Shown one piece after another: positions 35,401-43,958 of a DNA stretch of 64,000 bases. The DNA lies in NCBI RefSeq assembly GCF_027922305.1, contig NZ_BSFK01000002.1:62001-126000 (forward strand), read 5' to 3'. Position 1 is the first letter of the stretch; every line of letters starts with the position of its first letter. The notes below the pieces were generated by a model. The model did no database searches, was not told where the DNA came from, and worked only from the letters and a program-made list of their open reading frames with translations. Source of the stretch: Methylopila jiangsuensis. GTDB taxonomy: Bacteria > Pseudomonadota > Alphaproteobacteria > Rhizobiales > Methylopilaceae. Position numbers and translations under genes: made by a program.

Positions 35401-36851
35401 TCAGGTCGGGCTCCGGAATCGGGCGTCCGGTCCAGCGGGGCGAGCGCTTCGAGCGTCGCGCCGCGGCCGGGGGCGCTGCGCAGGGAAAGTCGGCCGCCGA
35501 GGGCCTGCAGGCGCTCGCTCAGGCCGATGAGGCCAAGGCCGGGCGGCGTGGTCGAGGCGACGCCCTCGCCGTCGTCCCGCACGCGGATCAGCAGCGCGGG
35601 GCCGCCGTCGTCGTCGCGCGCAGGCGCGACGGTGACGTCGATGCGCTGCGCGCGGCCGTGGCGCAGCGCGTTGGTCACGCCCTCCTGCACGCAGCGGTAG
35701 GCGGTGAGGTCGGCGGCCTCGCCATAGCCGTCCTCGAGATCGGCGGCTTCGAGCGAGAAGCGCCGCTCCGGGTGATGGCGCTCGAAGTCCGTGATCAGAC
35801 CCGCCAGCACCTCCGCGAGCGGCGCTTCGCCCAGCGCGATCGGCCGCAGCCGCCGCAGCAGGCGGCGGTTGGCGTCGGACAGGCGGGCCGAGATCTCCGT
35901 CACGGCGCGCAGCCGCTCCGGCGCCGTGGCGGGCAGGGCGCCTGCGGGGGCGGCGGTGACGTCGCGCTCCAGCGAGGCGAGGTTGGCGCGCAGGCCGAAC
36001 AGGCAGGGGCCGAGCTCGTCGTGCAGGTCCGCGGCGATCTGGCGGCGCTCGTCGTCCTGCAGCGTCACCATGCGCCGCGACAGCCGGCGGTTGGTGGCGC
36101 GCTCCGCGGCGAGCGCCCCGGCGAGCGCGTTGAACCGCTCGGCCAGCACGGCGAGCTCGGCGCTGTGGGGCAGGGGCAGGCGGCGGTCGAGACGGCGGCG
36201 CTCCAGATCCGACAGGCCCGCCGCCAGCTCGCGCAGCGGCGCCAGAACGCGCCCCAGCGCCACGGAAAAGGCCGCGAGCGCGATCACGTTCAGCGTGACG
36301 AACAGGATGGCGAGCGACACCAGGTCCTCCCACACCTCGTCGACCTCGTCGGAGGCCTCGCCGTGGATCACCACCTCGCCGGCTTTCTCGCCGTTGATGG
36401 CGACCGGGATCACTCTCCGCTCCGGCGCGGGCGCGATCAGGGCCTCGAACCAGCGCGGCGCCCGCATCTCGCCGCTGTCCGTCGGGCGCTGGACCTCCGA
36501 AGAGCCGACCTCGCGGCCCGCGGCGTCGAAGGCCAGCACCCGCACATGGCGCACGCCGGTGAGACCGAGCTTGACGTCCTCCATGGAGCGCAGGCGGCCC
36601 ACGTCGCGCTGCATGCGCAGCAGGGTCTCCCGCACGAAAGGCTCGGCGATCTCGAGCGACGAGGCGATCTCGACGCGGGTGGCCTCGCGGGCGTTGAACA
36701 CGGTCACCGCCACGGCCGCGAGACAGCAGGCGATGTCGATCGCGGCCACGATCGCGAGGATGCGCAGGCGCAGCGAGCGCGCCGGCCGCGACGCCGGCGC
36801 CGCAGGTCCCGACACGACGTCGTCGCCCTCGTCCGCCGCGGCGAGCGTCAC
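35397..36851 (-). CDS. mxaY: NarX-type sensor histidine kinase, MxaY-like
   Basis: A 484 aa membrane kinase. It has TM1 at about 28-52, a periplasmic sensor of about 120 residues (53-172), TM2 at about 175-200, a HAMP linker (200-255), a HisKA_3 dimerisation domain with phospho-acceptor His277 in AADLHDELG, and a C-terminal HATPase with VRDDGEGV and GLGLIGLSERL. The GTG start lies in the stop of the upstream lipoprotein gene (GTGA), and its own stop overlaps the regulator gene. The probable signal (methanol, formaldehyde or another C1 metabolite) cannot be read from sequence. Confidence 0.78.
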   Translation of the reverse strand: MTLAAADEGDDVVSGPAAPASRPARSLRLRILAIVAAIDIACCLAAVAVTVFNAREATRVEIASSLEIAEPFVRETLLRMQRDVGRLRSMEDVKLGLTGVRHVRVLAFDAAGREVGSSEVQRPTDSGEMRAPRWFEALIAPAPERRVIPVAINGEKAGEVVIHGEASDEVDEVWEDLVSLAILFVTLNVIALAAFSVALGRVLAPLRELAAGLSDLERRRLDRRLPLPHSAELAVLAERFNALAGALAAERATNRRLSRRMVTLQDDERRQIAADLHDELGPCLFGLRANLASLERDVTAAPAGALPATAPERLRAVTEISARLSDANRRLLRRLRPIALGEAPLAEVLAGLITDFERHHPERRFSLEAADLEDGYGEAADLTAYRCVQEGVTNALRHGRAQRIDVTVAPARDDDGGPALLIRVRDDGEGVASTTPPGLGLIGLSERLQALGGRLSLRSAPGRGATLEALAPLDRTPDSGARPE

Positions 36852-37387
36852 TGTTCGTCGCCGGGCTTCGCCATGGGCAGGGGCTGTCGGCCGAGAGCGG
36901 CGAGAGCTTCGTCGCGACTCATGCCCTGAATGCGCGCGGTGACGTAATGCTGGCAGGTCTCGCCGAAGCCGGCGCGCTCTCCGACCGGGGCGATCGACAC
37001 CAGCCCGGCGATGATGGAGCGCGGCTGCTCCGTCACGCCGTTTTCCGACAGCATCTCCTGCACCTGCACCGCACGGTTCGCGATCATGCGCGGACCCTCG
37101 GTGTAGCGCTGGTCGGCCTGGGCGATCAGGTCGCGGATCGCGACGGCGTTCGGGTCGGAGGGTTCGATCTCGCGGCCGGCTTCCCGGCTCGCCAGCCACG
37201 CGCCCGGCGCGATCTTGTCCTTTATCTCCAGCCAGCGGAGCTGGTGCGCGCCCTTCTCGTGGGTGAGAGCGGCGACCACGTCCTGATGCGGCTCGCTCGG
37301 CGCGGGGTCGTCGCAACCGGTGAGACAAAACATCGCGACCACGAAAACTGTGGCGCTGGAGAATTTAATAAGCGAATGTTGAGACAT
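36848..37387 (-). CDS. mxaZ: Lipoprotein of the regulatory operon, MxaZ-like by position
   Basis: A 179 aa lipoprotein with a clear lipobox (LTGC, Cys25). The mature part is helical and charged, with no recognised domain. A single further Cys is in the TCQHYVTARIQG segment near residue 146. It is first in the operon with the kinase and regulator and overlaps the kinase by GTGA. Its position equals mxaZ of Paracoccus; sequence homology was not tested. A periplasmic lipoprotein beside a sensor with a periplasmic domain suggests a ligand- or state-sensing partner. Start ATG at 37387 has a GAAGAAG-like site before it. Confidence 0.55.
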   Translation of the reverse strand: MSQHSLIKFSSATVFVVAMFCLTGCDDPAPSEPHQDVVAALTHEKGAHQLRWLEIKDKIAPGAWLASREAGREIEPSDPNAVAIRDLIAQADQRYTEGPRMIANRAVQVQEMLSENGVTEQPRSIIAGLVSIAPVGERAGFGETCQHYVTARIQGMSRDEALAALGRQPLPMAKPGDEQ

Positions 37388-37814
37388 GGCGCTTTTTGAC
37401 TTCTTCGTTTGCGCGAAACCCGCCTAAACGTTGGTCTAATGCACTCTGAGGCGGAACGCACCCCCGACGAAAGCCGTCGGCGGGGGCCACAGGCTCTAGC
37501 GTCCTCGTTTCTCTTAGTGAATTGGCCGAACGCCGATTTTTGCGTTTGGGGCGCTTCGAAAGCGCGGGCGCCGCAAAATGGCAATGAAATTGCAAAATCT
37601 TCCCGGACCATTTTTCCAATGGTGCCCGAGACAGTTCGTCCAACTTCGGGAAAGAGTTGCCCCGCTGCAGAACGCAAGAAGCGCGTCAGGCGCCAAGTAA
37701 TTGACGGTTCATTCGCACGACTTCGGGCCGTCACGCGTCGCAGCGCGCCGCGGGGCTCCGTCCTCTCCAGGATCGGCGCCGCACCACAAGAATGGGAAAC
37801 GCAAGGGGTTTCAC
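37388..37814. promoter_or_regulatory. Divergent mxaZYX / mxaF control region
   Basis: These 427 bases are less GC-rich than the surroundings and have several symmetric elements: ACCATT-N5-AATGGT (37607-37623), GCAAT-gaa-ATTGC (37581-37593) flanked by CAAAAT direct repeats 19 bases apart (37574 and 37593), and a GACG-rich hairpin near 37464-37488. They are 190-240 bases before mxaF, suitable for a response regulator. I did not find the AAAGACA/TAGAAA promoter form known for Methylobacterium mxaF. A strong AGGGG ribosome-binding site (37803-37807) precedes mxaF. Confidence 0.5.
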
Positions 37815-39710
37815 ATGATCAACCTTCGAACGTCCGTTTCGGCGTTCACGCTCGTCGCGACCGCGGCCCTGGGCGTGGCTGCGACGGGCCTGCCGGCGGC
37901 CGCCAACGACAAGCTCGTCGAGCTGTCGAAGAGCGAAGCCAACTGGCCGATGACGGGCAAGAACTACAGCGCGAACAACTACTCGACCGCGAAGCAGATC
38001 AACGTCGACAACGTGAAGACGCTGCGTCCGGCGTGGGCGTTCTCGACGGGCGTGCTGCACGGCCACGAGGGCACGCCGCTCGTGATCGGCGACAAGATGT
38101 TCGTGCACACGCCGTTCCCGAACATCACCTTCGCGCTCGACCTCAATGAGCCGGGCAAGATCGACTGGATGCACAAGCCGAAGCAGTCCCCGACGGCTCG
38201 CGCCGTGGCCTGCTGCGACGTCGTGAACCGCGGCCTGGCCTACTGGCCCGGCGACGGCAAGACCCCTTCGCTGATCCTCAAGACCCAGCTCGACGGCCAC
38301 ATCGTGGCGGTCAACGCCGAGACCGGCGAAGAGTTCTGGAAGATGGAGAACTCCGACATCAAGGTCGGCTCCACCCTCACCATCGCTCCTTACGTCATCA
38401 AGGACTCGGTCCTGGTGGGCTCCTCGGGCGCCGAGCTCGGCGTGCGCGGCTACGTCACCGCCTATGACGTGAAGACCGGCGCTCAGAAGTGGCGCGCCTA
38501 CGCGACGGGTCCGGACGAGGAAGTCAAGCTCGCCAAGGACTTCAACAGCAAGAACCCGCACTACGGCCAGTTCGGCCTCGGCACCAACAAGACCTGGGAA
38601 GGCGACGCCTGGAAGATCGGCGGCGGCACCAACTGGGGCTGGTACGCCTACGATCCGGACACCAACCTCTTCTACTACGGCTCGGGCAACCCGGCGCCGT
38701 GGAACGAGACGATGCGTCCGGGCGACAACAAGTGGACGATGACCATCTTCGGTCGTGACATCGACACCGGCGAGGCCAAGTTCGGCTACCAGAAGACCCC
38801 GCACGACGAGTGGGACTACGCCGGCGTCAACGTCATGATGCTCTCCGAGCAGAAGGACAAGACCGGCAAGCTGCGCAAGCTGCTGACCCATCCGGACCGC
38901 AACGGCATCGTCTACACGCTCGACCGTGAGGACGGCACGCTCATCTCGGCCGACAAGCTCGACGACACCGTGAACTGGGTGAAGCAGGTCGATCTCAAGA
39001 CCGGCATCCCGGTCCGCGATCCCGAGTTCGCGACCCGCATGGACCACAAGGCGACCGAGATCTGCCCGTCGGCCATGGGCTACCACAACCAGGGCCACGA
39101 CAGCTACGACCCCGAGAAGCAGCTGTTCTACATGGGCATCAACCACATCTGCATGGACTGGGAGCCCTTCATGCTCCCGTACCGCGCGGGTCAGTTCTTC
39201 GTCGGCGCGACCCTGTGGATGTACCCTGGCCCGAAGGGCGATCGTCAGGGCTACGAGGGCCTCGGCCAGATCAAGGCTTACAACGCCATCACCGGCAAGT
39301 ACGCCTGGGAGAAGATGGAGCGCTTCGCGGTTTGGGGCGGCACGCTCGCGACCGCCGGCGACCTGGTGTTCTACGGAACGCTGGACGGCTTCATCAAGGC
39401 CCGCAACTCCAAGACGGGCGACCTGCTCTGGAAGTACCGTCTGCCTTCGGGCGTGATCGGTCATCCGATGACCTACACGCATGACGGCAACCAGTACGTC
39501 GCCATCTACTACGGCGTCGGCGGCTGGGCGGGCGTCGGCCTCGTGTTCGACCTGACCGACCCGACCGCGGGTCTGGGCGCGGTGGGCGCGTTCAAGAACC
39601 TGCAGCACTACACCCAGATGGGTGGCGGCGTTCAGGTCTTCTCGCTCAACGGCAAGAACCCCTACGACGACGTCAACGTCGGCGAATGGACCGGTCCGAA
39701 GGCCAACTGA
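37815..39710 (+). CDS. mxaF: Methanol dehydrogenase large subunit, PQQ- and calcium-dependent
   Basis: A 631 aa periplasmic quinoprotein that oxidises methanol to formaldehyde and passes electrons to MxaG. A signal peptide (1-30) precedes an eight-bladed propeller. The vicinal disulfide is Cys133-Cys134 ([10 protein letters not shown]). The catalytic base is Asp334 in [10 protein letters not shown]; residue 336 is Ala. Lanthanide-type XoxF has Asp there, so this is the calcium type, which agrees with the presence of mxaI. Codon usage is richer in CGT and GCT than in neighbours, as in very highly expressed genes. A 13-bp hairpin follows the stop. ATG at 37815 is fixed by the signal peptide and AGGGG. 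Confidence 0.98.
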   Translation: MINLRTSVSAFTLVATAALGVAATGLPAAANDKLVELSKSEANWPMTGKNYSANNYSTAKQINVDNVKTLRPAWAFSTGVLHGHEGTPLVIGDKMFVHTPFPNITFALDLNEPGKIDWMHKPKQSPTARAVACCDVVNRGLAYWPGDGKTPSLILKTQLDGHIVAVNAETGEEFWKMENSDIKVGSTLTIAPYVIKDSVLVGSSGAELGVRGYVTAYDVKTGAQKWRAYATGPDEEVKLAKDFNSKNPHYGQFGLGTNKTWEGDAWKIGGGTNWGWYAYDPDTNLFYYGSGNPAPWNETMRPGDNKWTMTIFGRDIDTGEAKFGYQKTPHDEWDYAGVNVMMLSEQKDKTGKLRKLLTHPDRNGIVYTLDREDGTLISADKLDDTVNWVKQVDLKTGIPVRDPEFATRMDHKATEICPSAMGYHNQGHDSYDPEKQLFYMGINHICMDWEPFMLPYRAGQFFVGATLWMYPGPKGDRQGYEGLGQIKAYNAITGKYAWEKMERFAVWGGTLATAGDLVFYGTLDGFIKARNSKTGDLLWKYRLPSGVIGHPMTYTHDGNQYVAIYYGVGGWAGVGLVFDLTDPTAGLGAVGAFKNLQHYTQMGGGVQVFSLNGKNPYDDVNVGEWTGPKAN

Positions 39711-39746
39711 TCCCGAGCGGATCGGCCTTCAGGCTTCACGCGCTCA

Positions 39747-39776
39747 TCTCTCCGGCGGCGAACGCCGCCGGAGAGA
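39747..39776 (+). terminator. Intercistronic hairpin after mxaF
   Basis: TCTCTCCGGCGGC (39747-39759) pairs perfectly with GCCGCCGGAGAGA (39764-39776) over a GAAC loop, 37 bases after the mxaF stop. There is no T-run (CCTTC follows), so it is more likely an mRNA-stabilising or partial terminator hairpin inside the operon. Confidence 0.75.
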
Positions 39777-39885
39777 CCTTCTGAAAAGAAAAGCACGACT
39801 GCTGAAAACGACGATTCAAGGCCGCCCCGTAGCGCTCAGGCGCCGGAGAAGCACCACAGGCCGGGATCGCAGGGAGACGATGCAG

Positions 39886-40737
39886 ATGGCATTCCGTTCG
39901 AACGGCCGCGCGCGCGCGGCGCTGCTTGGAGGCGCGGTTCTCGCCGCCGCCCCGTTCGCAGCCGCCCTTCCGACCGCCGCGGCGGAGCCGCTCCGCATCT
40001 GCGCCTCGAGCGTCGAGGCTCCCTATTCCGAGGCCAAGGCCAAGGGGTTCGAGAACAAGATCGCCGAGATCATCGCCAAGGCCGCCGGCCGCGAGGCCGA
40101 GTTCGTCTGGAGCGACAAGCCCGCGATCTACCTGGTGCGCGACTATCTCGACAAGAAGGCCTGCGACGTGGTGTTCGGCGTGGACGCCGACGACGAGCGG
40201 GTTCTCGCCACCAAGCCCTATTTCCGCACCGGCTACGCCTTCGTGACGCCGGCCGACGTGCAGATCGGGTCGGACTGGAAGGACGCCGGCCGGGACGAGT
40301 TCAGGAATTTCGCCGTGCGGTTCTCCACGCCGGCCGAGCTGATCCTCAAGGCCGCGGGCAAGTATGAGAACAACCTGTCCTACAACCTGTCGCTGGTGAA
40401 CTTCGAGGACAAGCGCAACAAGTACACGCAGGTGCCGGCGGACAAGCTGGTCAACGAGGTGGTGAACGGCGACGCCGACATGGCCATCGCCTTCGCCTCC
40501 GACGTGGCGCGCTATGTGAAGAACGCGTCCAAGCCTCTGAAGCTCACCCTGATCAAGGATGACTTCGAACGTTCCGACGGAATGAAGATTCCGCTGCATT
40601 TCGACCAGGCGATCGGCGTCCGCAAGGACGATGCGGAGCTCCGAAAGGAGCTTGACGCCGCGATCGACAAGGCGAAACCCGAGATCGACGCCGCGATCGC
40701 CGAAGAAGGCATTCCGACGCTCCAGCCCAACGGCTGA
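39886..40737 (+). CDS. mxaJ: MxaJ, periplasmic solute-binding-like protein
   Basis: A 283 aa protein of the extracellular solute-binding (SBP_bac_3-like) fold with a signal peptide (about 1-33) and [21 protein letters not shown] at the mature start (LRICASS being the typical opening). It is needed for active methanol dehydrogenase and proposed to help MxaF/MxaI assembly. It lies between mxaF and mxaG. I use the ATG at 39886, nine bases from GGAG; an ATG at 39880 is closer than usual. Residue-level function is unknown for the family. Confidence 0.93.
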   Translation: MAFRSNGRARAALLGGAVLAAAPFAAALPTAAAEPLRICASSVEAPYSEAKAKGFENKIAEIIAKAAGREAEFVWSDKPAIYLVRDYLDKKACDVVFGVDADDERVLATKPYFRTGYAFVTPADVQIGSDWKDAGRDEFRNFAVRFSTPAELILKAAGKYENNLSYNLSLVNFEDKRNKYTQVPADKLVNEVVNGDADMAIAFASDVARYVKNASKPLKLTLIKDDFERSDGMKIPLHFDQAIGVRKDDAELRKELDAAIDKAKPEIDAAIAEEGIPTLQPNG

Positions 40738-40790
40738 AGCGTGAGGCGTGGGTCCGGAACCTCCCGTGTCCACCTTTCAGTGAGTTTCGG

Positions 40791-41369
40791 ATGATCAATC
40801 GCAAACTGCTCATGGCGGGATTCGCCGCCGCCGCGCTCGCCCTCGGCGCGGCCGGAGCGATGGCGCAGATCGAGCTGCACAACACCGTCACCGGCGAGCC
40901 GCTCAACCTGTCGGACGCCGGTGAAGAAGGCCAGGACACCCCGGCTTTCAAGGAGTTCCTGCAGACGGGCAAGAACCCGTACAACAAGGAGCCGAACTGC
41001 CTCGCCAACGGCGAACAGCTGTTCCTGAGCATGTGCTCGGGCTGTCACGGCCACGTGGCGGAAGGCAAGATCGGGCCCGGCCTGAACGACAACTACTGGA
41101 CCTATCCGGACAACAACACGGACAAGGGCCTGTTCGAGACCATCTTCGGCGGCGCGTCCGGCCAGATGGGCCCGATGTACGGCGCCGTGAACCCGGACCA
41201 GATGCTCCAGATCATGTCCTGGGTGCGCCATCTCTATAAGGACGGCGTCGAGGACGCGGCCTGGCTCGACGACGACCAGAAGGCGAGCTTCAAGCCCTAT
41301 GACGGCCATGCTCATGCGCCGAAGCCGGATCCGGAAAAGACCCCGGAGACCTGCAAGGTCAGCGAGTAA
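40791..41369 (+). CDS. mxaG: Cytochrome cL, electron acceptor of methanol dehydrogenase
   Basis: A 192 aa periplasmic monoheme cytochrome with a signal peptide (1-25, GAMAQ). The heme motif is CSGCH at 82-86 and the distal ligand is a Met in [10 protein letters not shown] (about 125-128). It has the extended acidic N- and C-terminal parts of cytochrome cL that dock to MxaFI, and two further cysteines (NC at about 70 and TCKV near the end). It takes electrons from PQQ and passes them to a class I cytochrome and the terminal oxidase. Placement after mxaJ is standard. Confidence 0.96.
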   Translation: MINRKLLMAGFAAAALALGAAGAMAQIELHNTVTGEPLNLSDAGEEGQDTPAFKEFLQTGKNPYNKEPNCLANGEQLFLSMCSGCHGHVAEGKIGPGLNDNYWTYPDNNTDKGLFETIFGGASGQMGPMYGAVNPDQMLQIMSWVRHLYKDGVEDAAWLDDDQKASFKPYDGHAHAPKPDPEKTPETCKVSE

Positions 41370-41402
41370 CAGAATCTCCGCCGGCGGGCCGGCGCGGGAA
41401 AA

Positions 41403-41431
41403 GGCGCGTCCGCAGCCATAAGCGGACCGCC
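41403..41431 (+). terminator. Hairpin before mxaI
   Basis: GTCCGC (41408-41413) pairs with GCGGAC (41422-41427), extended by GGCG/CGCC with one bulged base, and TTT follows. It lies in the mxaG-mxaI gap and could terminate part of the transcripts or mark a processed 5' end for mxaI. Confidence 0.5.
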
Positions 41432-41473
41432 TTTCGGTTGGAAAGCACTGCAACACCTCAAGGAGGAAAGCTC

Positions 41474-41785
41474 ATGTCCAAGATCGCCGCTTTCGGTCGG
41501 CTCGCCGCGGCCGCTGCGCTCGCCACCGTCGCTGTCGCCGCCCCGGCGCTCGCGTATGACGGCACGAACTGCAAGGAGCCGGGCGTGTGCTGGGAGCCGA
41601 AGCCCGGCTACCCGGCCAAGAATGAAATCAAGGGTTCGAAGTACGACCCGAAGCACGACCCGAAGGAAGTCGCCAAGCAGTCCGACTCGATCAAGGCGAT
41701 GGAAGAGCGCAACGCCGCGCGCGCTGACAACTTCGCCAAGACCGGCAAGTTCGTCTACGACGTCAAGAAGATCGGCGCGAACTGA
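41474..41785 (+). CDS. mxaI: Methanol dehydrogenase small subunit
   Basis: A 103 aa subunit that wraps around MxaF in the alpha2-beta2 enzyme; it occurs only in calcium-type methanol dehydrogenases. The signal peptide is 1-27 (PALA), the mature N-terminus YDGTNCKEPGVCWEPKPGYP carries the two cysteines of its disulfide, and the rest is Lys-rich helix (KAMEERNAARADNFAKTGKF), as in known MxaI. An excellent AGGAGGAAAG ribosome-binding site precedes the ATG at 41474, in keeping with equimolar production with MxaF. Confidence 0.97.
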   Translation: MSKIAAFGRLAAAAALATVAVAAPALAYDGTNCKEPGVCWEPKPGYPAKNEIKGSKYDPKHDPKEVAKQSDSIKAMEERNAARADNFAKTGKFVYDVKKIGAN

Positions 41786-41793
41786 CGCTTCGC

Positions 41794-41839
41794 CGTCGGC
41801 CGGGTCCGGACTCGACATCGTCACCGGGTCCGGCCGACG
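41794..41839 (+). terminator. Long-loop hairpin after mxaI
   Basis: CGTCGGCCGG (41794-41803) pairs with CCGGCCGACG (41830-41839), a perfect 10-bp stem with a 26-base loop that can pair further inside. It starts 9 bases after the mxaI stop, ahead of the accessory genes, and probably limits read-through or protects the 3' end of mxaI mRNA. Confidence 0.6.
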
Positions 41840-42027
41840 CTTCAGATCAGGAATCCCGTGCGGTTCGACGCTGTCGCAATCGCTCCCTCTTGTCGTCTGG
41901 ACGGGTCTCTTCCGGCCGTCCTACGGGATGACGACACGCACCTCGCGGCCGCTTCGGCGCGTTGTCCTGTGACATCGCCGGGCGGCCGTCTTTTCCAGGC
42001 GCGTTCGAGACCGAGGTTCGTAGACAG

Positions 42028-43083
42028 ATGGCGACTTCAACCCTCGCGGCGGGTCGCCGCGTCGAGGGCCTTGCGCCCGAACTGAACGCCTGGCGCGACC
42101 AGGCGCTGGCCTTCGAGGCCGAGGTCGGACGCGCGGTCGTCGGCCAGCCGGAGGTGGTCAGGCTCATGACCATCGCCCTGTTCGCCCGCGGCCATGTGCT
42201 GCTCGAAGGCGACGTGGGCGTCGGCAAGACCACCATCCTGCGCGCCGTGGCGCGCGCGCTCGGCGGCCCGTTCGAGCGCATCGAGGGCACGGTCGACCTG
42301 ATGCCGACCGACATGCTCTACACGGCCTACGTGGACGACGACGGCAAGCCCCGCGTCGAGCCCGGGCCGGTGCTGCACCACGGCGAGGACCTCGCCGTGT
42401 TCTTCTTCAACGAGATCAACCGCGCCCGTCCGCAGGTGCATTCGCTGCTGCTGCGCCTGATGGCCGAGCGCAGCGTCACCGCCTTCGGCAAGGAATGGTT
42501 CTTCCCCCATCTGGTGGTCTTCGCCGACCGCAACCGGGTGGAGAAGGAGGAGACGTTCGAGCTTCCCGCGGCCGCGCGCGACCGCTTCCTGATGGAGATC
42601 GCGGTCGACACCCCGGCGGACCCGGAGGTCCGGCGTCAGCTGGTGTTCGATCCCCGCTTCCACGACGTGGACCGGCTGATCGAGAGCCTGAGAGAAGGCG
42701 TGCTGGATCATAAAGGTCTGGGCGACGCCGGGCGCGCCATCCAGCAGTCGATCGCCACGGCGCCTGCGCTCGAGTCTTACGTGCTCGGCCTGTGGGACGC
42801 GGTGCGCGCGCCGAAGACGGCGGGAATCGAGATCCCGAACGTGGACATGGATCGCCTGCTGCAGGGCGGCGCCAGCCCCCGCGGCGTCGGCGCGCTGGTG
42901 CGCGCCGCCCGCGTCCGCGCCTGGCTGGAGGGCCGCGACATGGTGCTGCCGGAGGACGTGCGCGCCGTGTTCAATCCGGTGATGGCGCACCGCATCTTCC
43001 TCGATCCGATCTACGAGGTGCGGCGCGACCGCATCGTGCCCGAACTGTGCCGCCAGGTGTTCGAACGGGTGCCGGCGCCGTGA
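42028..43083 (+). CDS. mxaR: MoxR-family AAA ATPase
   Basis: A 351 aa cytoplasmic ATPase of the MoxR group named after this locus. Walker A is GDVGVGKTT (61-69), Walker B is FFFNEINRA, and the sensor-2 region follows LPAAARDRFLMEI. MoxR ATPases act with vWA-domain partners; here they are MxaS, MxaC and MxaL, in a presumed chaperone complex for methanol dehydrogenase maturation or calcium insertion. I take the ATG at 42028; upstream in-frame codons read through the intergenic region. It opens a run of ten genes that overlap or nearly touch. Confidence 0.92.
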   Translation: MATSTLAAGRRVEGLAPELNAWRDQALAFEAEVGRAVVGQPEVVRLMTIALFARGHVLLEGDVGVGKTTILRAVARALGGPFERIEGTVDLMPTDMLYTAYVDDDGKPRVEPGPVLHHGEDLAVFFFNEINRARPQVHSLLLRLMAERSVTAFGKEWFFPHLVVFADRNRVEKEETFELPAAARDRFLMEIAVDTPADPEVRRQLVFDPRFHDVDRLIESLREGVLDHKGLGDAGRAIQQSIATAPALESYVLGLWDAVRAPKTAGIEIPNVDMDRLLQGGASPRGVGALVRAARVRAWLEGRDMVLPEDVRAVFNPVMAHRIFLDPIYEVRRDRIVPELCRQVFERVPAP

Positions 43084-43958
43084 GCGAGGCCATCCGCCGG
43101 GCAGGCCCGCCCCGCGCGGATCTGCCGTACCGCCTGTTCGGCCGCGCGCGGGGCGTCGCTCCCGGCTCGCACCGGGCGGTGGGCGCGGGCGCCAACGGCG
43201 CCTTCCTGCGGCACGCCTCGATTCTGGAGATCCCGGACGCCCGGCGCATCGACATGCGCGCCTCGCTGCTGGACCCGCTGGGCGGCCTCAAGGTGCGGCG
43301 GTTCGAGAATCGCGCCCGCATCGACGTGTTCGTGCTGCTGGACCTGTCCGGCTCCATGGCCTTCGGCCGCGGCGGCCGCGCCGACGATCCCGTGGCCGAG
43401 CTGGTGTCCGCCGTGGCCCATGCGGCGGTGCGCGGGCAGGACCGGTTCGCGCTGATCGCGGCCGGGCCGAACGCCCGAGAGGATCTGGCCATCCGCCCCA
43501 CCCGCCGGCGTGGCGTCGCGGACGAGGTCTGGGCCAAGCTTGTGGACGAGGTGGGCGAAGGGCGCGGCGTCGCGAGCCTGATCGAGGCCGCCGACGAGCT
43601 GCCCCAGCGGCGCGCGCTGGTGTTCGTCGTGTCCGATTTCCTGATGCTGGAAGAGGAGCTCTCCGAGCTCATGGGGCGGCTGTGGCGCCACGACGTGGCC
43701 CCGGTGGTGGTCCGCTCCAGCGCGGTGGAGGACCGGCTGCCGCGCTTCGGCCTGGTGGAGACCCGCGATCTGGAGACCGGCCGGCGGCGCATGGTGCTGA
43801 TGCGCAAGTCGCTGCGCGAGCGCTGGATCGCCGAGGCGCGGGCGCGCCGCGCCGGGCTCGACGCCGTGTTCCGGCGCTACGGCCGCCCGGCCTTCGATCT
43901 GGTCGACCGGTTCGAGCCGGACGCCTTCGCGGATTACCTGCTTTCGGGAGGCGTGTGA
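43080..43958 (+). CDS. mxaS: MxaS, DUF58/vWA-like protein
   Basis: A 292 aa cytoplasmic DUF58 protein. The vWA-like metal motif is DLSGS at 88-92 (VLLDLSGSMAFG), followed by FALIAAGPN and LVFVVSDFLML. It is the usual direct partner gene of a MoxR ATPase. Its role in methanol dehydrogenase assembly is inferred from the conserved operon; the biochemical function is unknown. The GTG start overlaps the mxaR stop (GTGA), and TGATG joins it to mxaA. Confidence 0.9.
   Translation: MSEAIRRAGPPRADLPYRLFGRARGVAPGSHRAVGAGANGAFLRHASILEIPDARRIDMRASLLDPLGGLKVRRFENRARIDVFVLLDLSGSMAFGRGGRADDPVAELVSAVAHAAVRGQDRFALIAAGPNAREDLAIRPTRRRGVADEVWAKLVDEVGEGRGVASLIEAADELPQRRALVFVVSDFLMLEEELSELMGRLWRHDVAPVVVRSSAVEDRLPRFGLVETRDLETGRRRMVLMRKSLRERWIAEARARRAGLDAVFRRYGRPAFDLVDRFEPDAFADYLLSGGV

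Noticed and set aside
35397-37328. Longer kinase frame reading through the lipoprotein gene
   Set aside because: The part upstream of 36851 is out-of-frame shadow of the lipoprotein gene; a GTGA overlap gives the natural start.
37630-37690. Methylobacterium-type mxaF promoter (AAAGACA and TAGAAA)
   Set aside because: Only a loose AAAGAG...AAGAAG resemblance near 37660-37690; spacing and sequence are too weak.
37701-37814. 38-residue N-terminal extension of mxaF
   Set aside because: The signal peptide and AGGGG ribosome-binding site place the start at 37815.
37731-39608. 625-codon frame antisense to mxaF
   Set aside because: mxaF is certain and highly conserved on the other strand; the antisense product shows no domain.
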